A stretch of DNA of 54,021 nt from Rhodospirillales bacterium (GTDB lineage: Bacteria; Pseudomonadota; Alphaproteobacteria; Rhodospirillales; Casp-alpha2): the NCBI GenBank assembly GCA_021775105.1, contig JAJFIJ010000372.1, positions 1-54,021 of the forward strand, written 5' to 3'. Position numbers and translations under genes: made by a program. Of the stretch, positions 52,463 through 54,021 are shown one piece after another. Within the stretch, counting starts at the first letter, position 1; each line of letters begins with the position of its first letter. The notes under the pieces are model-generated. The model had not been told where the DNA came from. It did no database searches and saw nothing but the letters and a program-made list of their open reading frames with translations.

Positions 52463-53035
52463 TCATTTACTAACGGCCGGATCAATCCACCCCACATTGC
52501 CGTCCGGACGCCTGTAAACGACATTCAGGCTGCCGCTGGCACTGTTGCGAAACATGATTACCGGCTGGTCGGCCAGGTCCATTCGCATAACCGCCTGACC
52601 GACAGTCAGCGATTCAATCTCCGTCGGCATTTCGGCAATAATCGCCGGCTGCCCGTCAACAGAGACTTCTTCCGTTTCCGATTCCGGCTCCATAACATAT
52701 TGCTGGGCCAGCACAATATCATCATGGTCACGATTTTTATGATGATCATTCATGCGTCGCTTGTAACGACGAAGCTGCTTGGCGATGCGCTCCAGCGCAC
52801 CATCAAACGCACCGTAAGCGTCCGTTGATTCACCGCCGCCTTGAATAACCAGTCCGCGCGGACCCGGATGCACCGAGATGTCGGCCCGCAGTCCATGCCC
52901 GGATTTCGAAAAATTGACGCTGGCATCAATGGCCTGACTGAAATATTTGGTGACAGCGGGAGCGAGGTGGTCCTGAACGTGGCTGGTCAACGACTCACCA
53001 ACGTTCATGTTTTTGCCAGTAACGGAAATGTCCAT
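52463..53035 (-). CDS. hpf: Long-form ribosome hibernation promoting factor
   Basis: 190-aa protein: N-terminal HPF/YfiA domain (MDISVTGKNMNVGESLTSHV ... DAYGAFDGALERIAKQLRRYKRR), a linker, and the C-terminal dimerisation domain (ESLTVGQAVMRMDLADQPVIMFRNSASGSLNVVYRRPDGNVGWID). The long form pairs 70S ribosomes into 100S particles in stationary phase. It lies between rpoN and ptsN. Confidence 0.94.
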   Translation of the reverse strand: MDISVTGKNMNVGESLTSHVQDHLAPAVTKYFSQAIDASVNFSKSGHGLRADISVHPGPRGLVIQGGGESTDAYGAFDGALERIAKQLRRYKRRMNDHHKNRDHDDIVLAQQYVMEPESETEEVSVDGQPAIIAEMPTEIESLTVGQAVMRMDLADQPVIMFRNSASGSLNVVYRRPDGNVGWIDPAVSK

Positions 53036-53247
53036 GGGATTTTACGGTCCTGTTATTTTTTTGTCTCAGGCATCGAAAACATTCTTTCGTTTCGCCTTTA
53101 TACAGATCGTCTCCGCCTCCTGGGGTGGCCGCGGTCCGGTCATTCCAGATAGGCGGCGGGCGGGAAGGCCGGGAAAATAGTGTCCAGCCTCCCTAAAGTC
53201 AATACACCCGATTTTCTTACTTTTCCACCTTGAAAATTATAAAAAAA

Positions 53248-54021
53248 TCAGCTTGGCTCCGCCTTCTGCCGACGACGCTGAACAGATGAGCCAATACCCA
53301 GGGCTTCGCGGTATTTGGCGACCGTGCGCCGCGCAATATCCATACCTTCCGCCTTCAATATGGCGACCAGCTTGTCATCCGACAGAATCTTGTTCGCCCG
53401 CTCCTGATCAATAAGGGTCTTGATCCGGTCACGGACAGCGTGTGCCGAATGCGCTTCGCCACCGGCACTTGACTGGATTGCCGATGTGAAGAAGTACTTG
53501 AGTTCATAAATACCCCGCGGAGTCGCCATGTATTTGTTCGACGTTACCCGACTGACCGTGCTTTCATGCATTTCAATGACATCGGCAATGTCACGCAGCA
53601 CCAGCGGTTTCAGGTGTTGAACCCCGAGGGCGAAGAAGGTGTTTTGCTGGCGCACCAGTTCAGTAGCAACTTTCAGGATCGTCGTCGCCCGCTGATGCAG
53701 GGATTTGACCAGCCAGCTGGCCGACTGGAACTGTTCGGAAATGTAGTGTTTATCTTCCTTGCTGCTGGCTTGACCGGTGATCTGGGCATAATAGTGATTG
53801 TTGACCAGCACCTTGGGTAGAGTATCCTGATTGAGCTCAATCACCCAGCCACCGCCCGGTTTCACGCGCATCAACACATCAGGGACAATCGGCTGGCTGA
53901 CCGCCTGATCGAACCGTGTCGCCGGTTTTGGATCAAGCGCCTTCAGTTCCATGACCATCTCTGAAAGATCTTCCGCATCAACACCACAGGCCGTCGCCAA
54001 GCCGCTGAGATTGCGCTCAGC
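53248..54021 (-). CDS. rpoN: RpoN, sigma-54 factor (C-terminal part, cut by window edge)
   Basis: 258 codons of the C-terminal half run off the right edge. The core-binding and DNA-binding regions are present, with TVSRVTSNKYMATPRGIYELKYFF (HTH-like) and the RpoN box ARRTVAKYRE near the end. It directs RNA polymerase to -24/-12 promoters. It is first in the order rpoN-hpf-ptsN, with a ~210-bp gap before hpf that holds no gene. Confidence 0.96.
   Translation of the reverse strand, partial: AERNLSGLATACGVDAEDLSEMVMELKALDPKPATRFDQAVSQPIVPDVLMRVKPGGGWVIELNQDTLPKVLVNNHYYAQITGQASSKEDKHYISEQFQSASWLVKSLHQRATTILKVATELVRQQNTFFALGVQHLKPLVLRDIADVIEMHESTVSRVTSNKYMATPRGIYELKYFFTSAIQSSAGGEAHSAHAVRDRIKTLIDQERANKILSDDKLVAILKAEGMDIARRTVAKYREALGIGSSVQRRRQKAEPS

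Overview
The window is an alphaproteobacterial chromosome segment, most likely Rhodospirillales-like. The evidence is the gene content: IalB-family protein, FYDLN-acid protein, a CP4-like aroA next to cmk-rpsA-sppA-ihfB, Hsp20-DUF1150, rpoN-hpf-ptsN, and GcvA-type LysR proteins. The exact genus cannot be told from the sequence. Both edges cut genes: rlmN on the left and rpoN on the right.

Layout. 1-9.3 kb: rlmN, an IalB-like protein, a zinc-type asparaginase II, a SpoU methyltransferase, a quinone oxidoreductase, an EamA-alkC-prpF operon, a DUF1127 protein, a LysR regulator and an EEP-domain protein. 9.3-17.5 kb: acetoacetyl-CoA synthetase, arginine catabolism (arginase and ornithine aminotransferase with a divergent Lrp-type regulator), an SDR, a periplasmic protease, an orphan receiver protein and an MFS pseudogene. 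17.7-27.8 kb: mainly housekeeping (EAL protein, tRNA-Ala(CGC), yggT, DUF167, folD, lapA-like, ihfB, sppA, rpsA, cmk, aroA, FYDLN protein).

27.85-34.94 kb is the main find. A tyrosine-recombinase element of about 7.0 kb sits in the 3' half of tRNA-Ala(GGC). It is bounded by 47-bp exact direct repeats of the tRNA end (27875-27921 and 34898-34944). Apart from its integrase it carries only a complete type II-C CRISPR-Cas system: a 19-repeat array, cas2, cas1, cas9 and a tracrRNA. The crRNA strand is +. Every repeat contains a sigma70-like promoter (TTGACC-N16-TACACT). The tracrRNA has a repeat-length anti-repeat and a very short 3' part. The first CRISPR repeat lies inside the 5' end of the integrase reading frame, so the array appears to have replaced the integrase N-terminus. 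The integrase 3' end lies in the tRNA.

35-54 kb: a CHASE-PAS hybrid histidine kinase; a tightly overlapping lipid operon (TetR, lipase, LplT-PlsC-acyl-ligase fusion, CREST ceramidase-like protein) with two TetR-type palindromes; a Gld-type ABC exporter operon; a FliL-like protein; Hsp20 with a ROSE-like RNA thermometer and DUF1150; a solute-binding protein; and ptsN-hpf-rpoN. All functional calls rest on reading protein motifs by eye; no database search was run.
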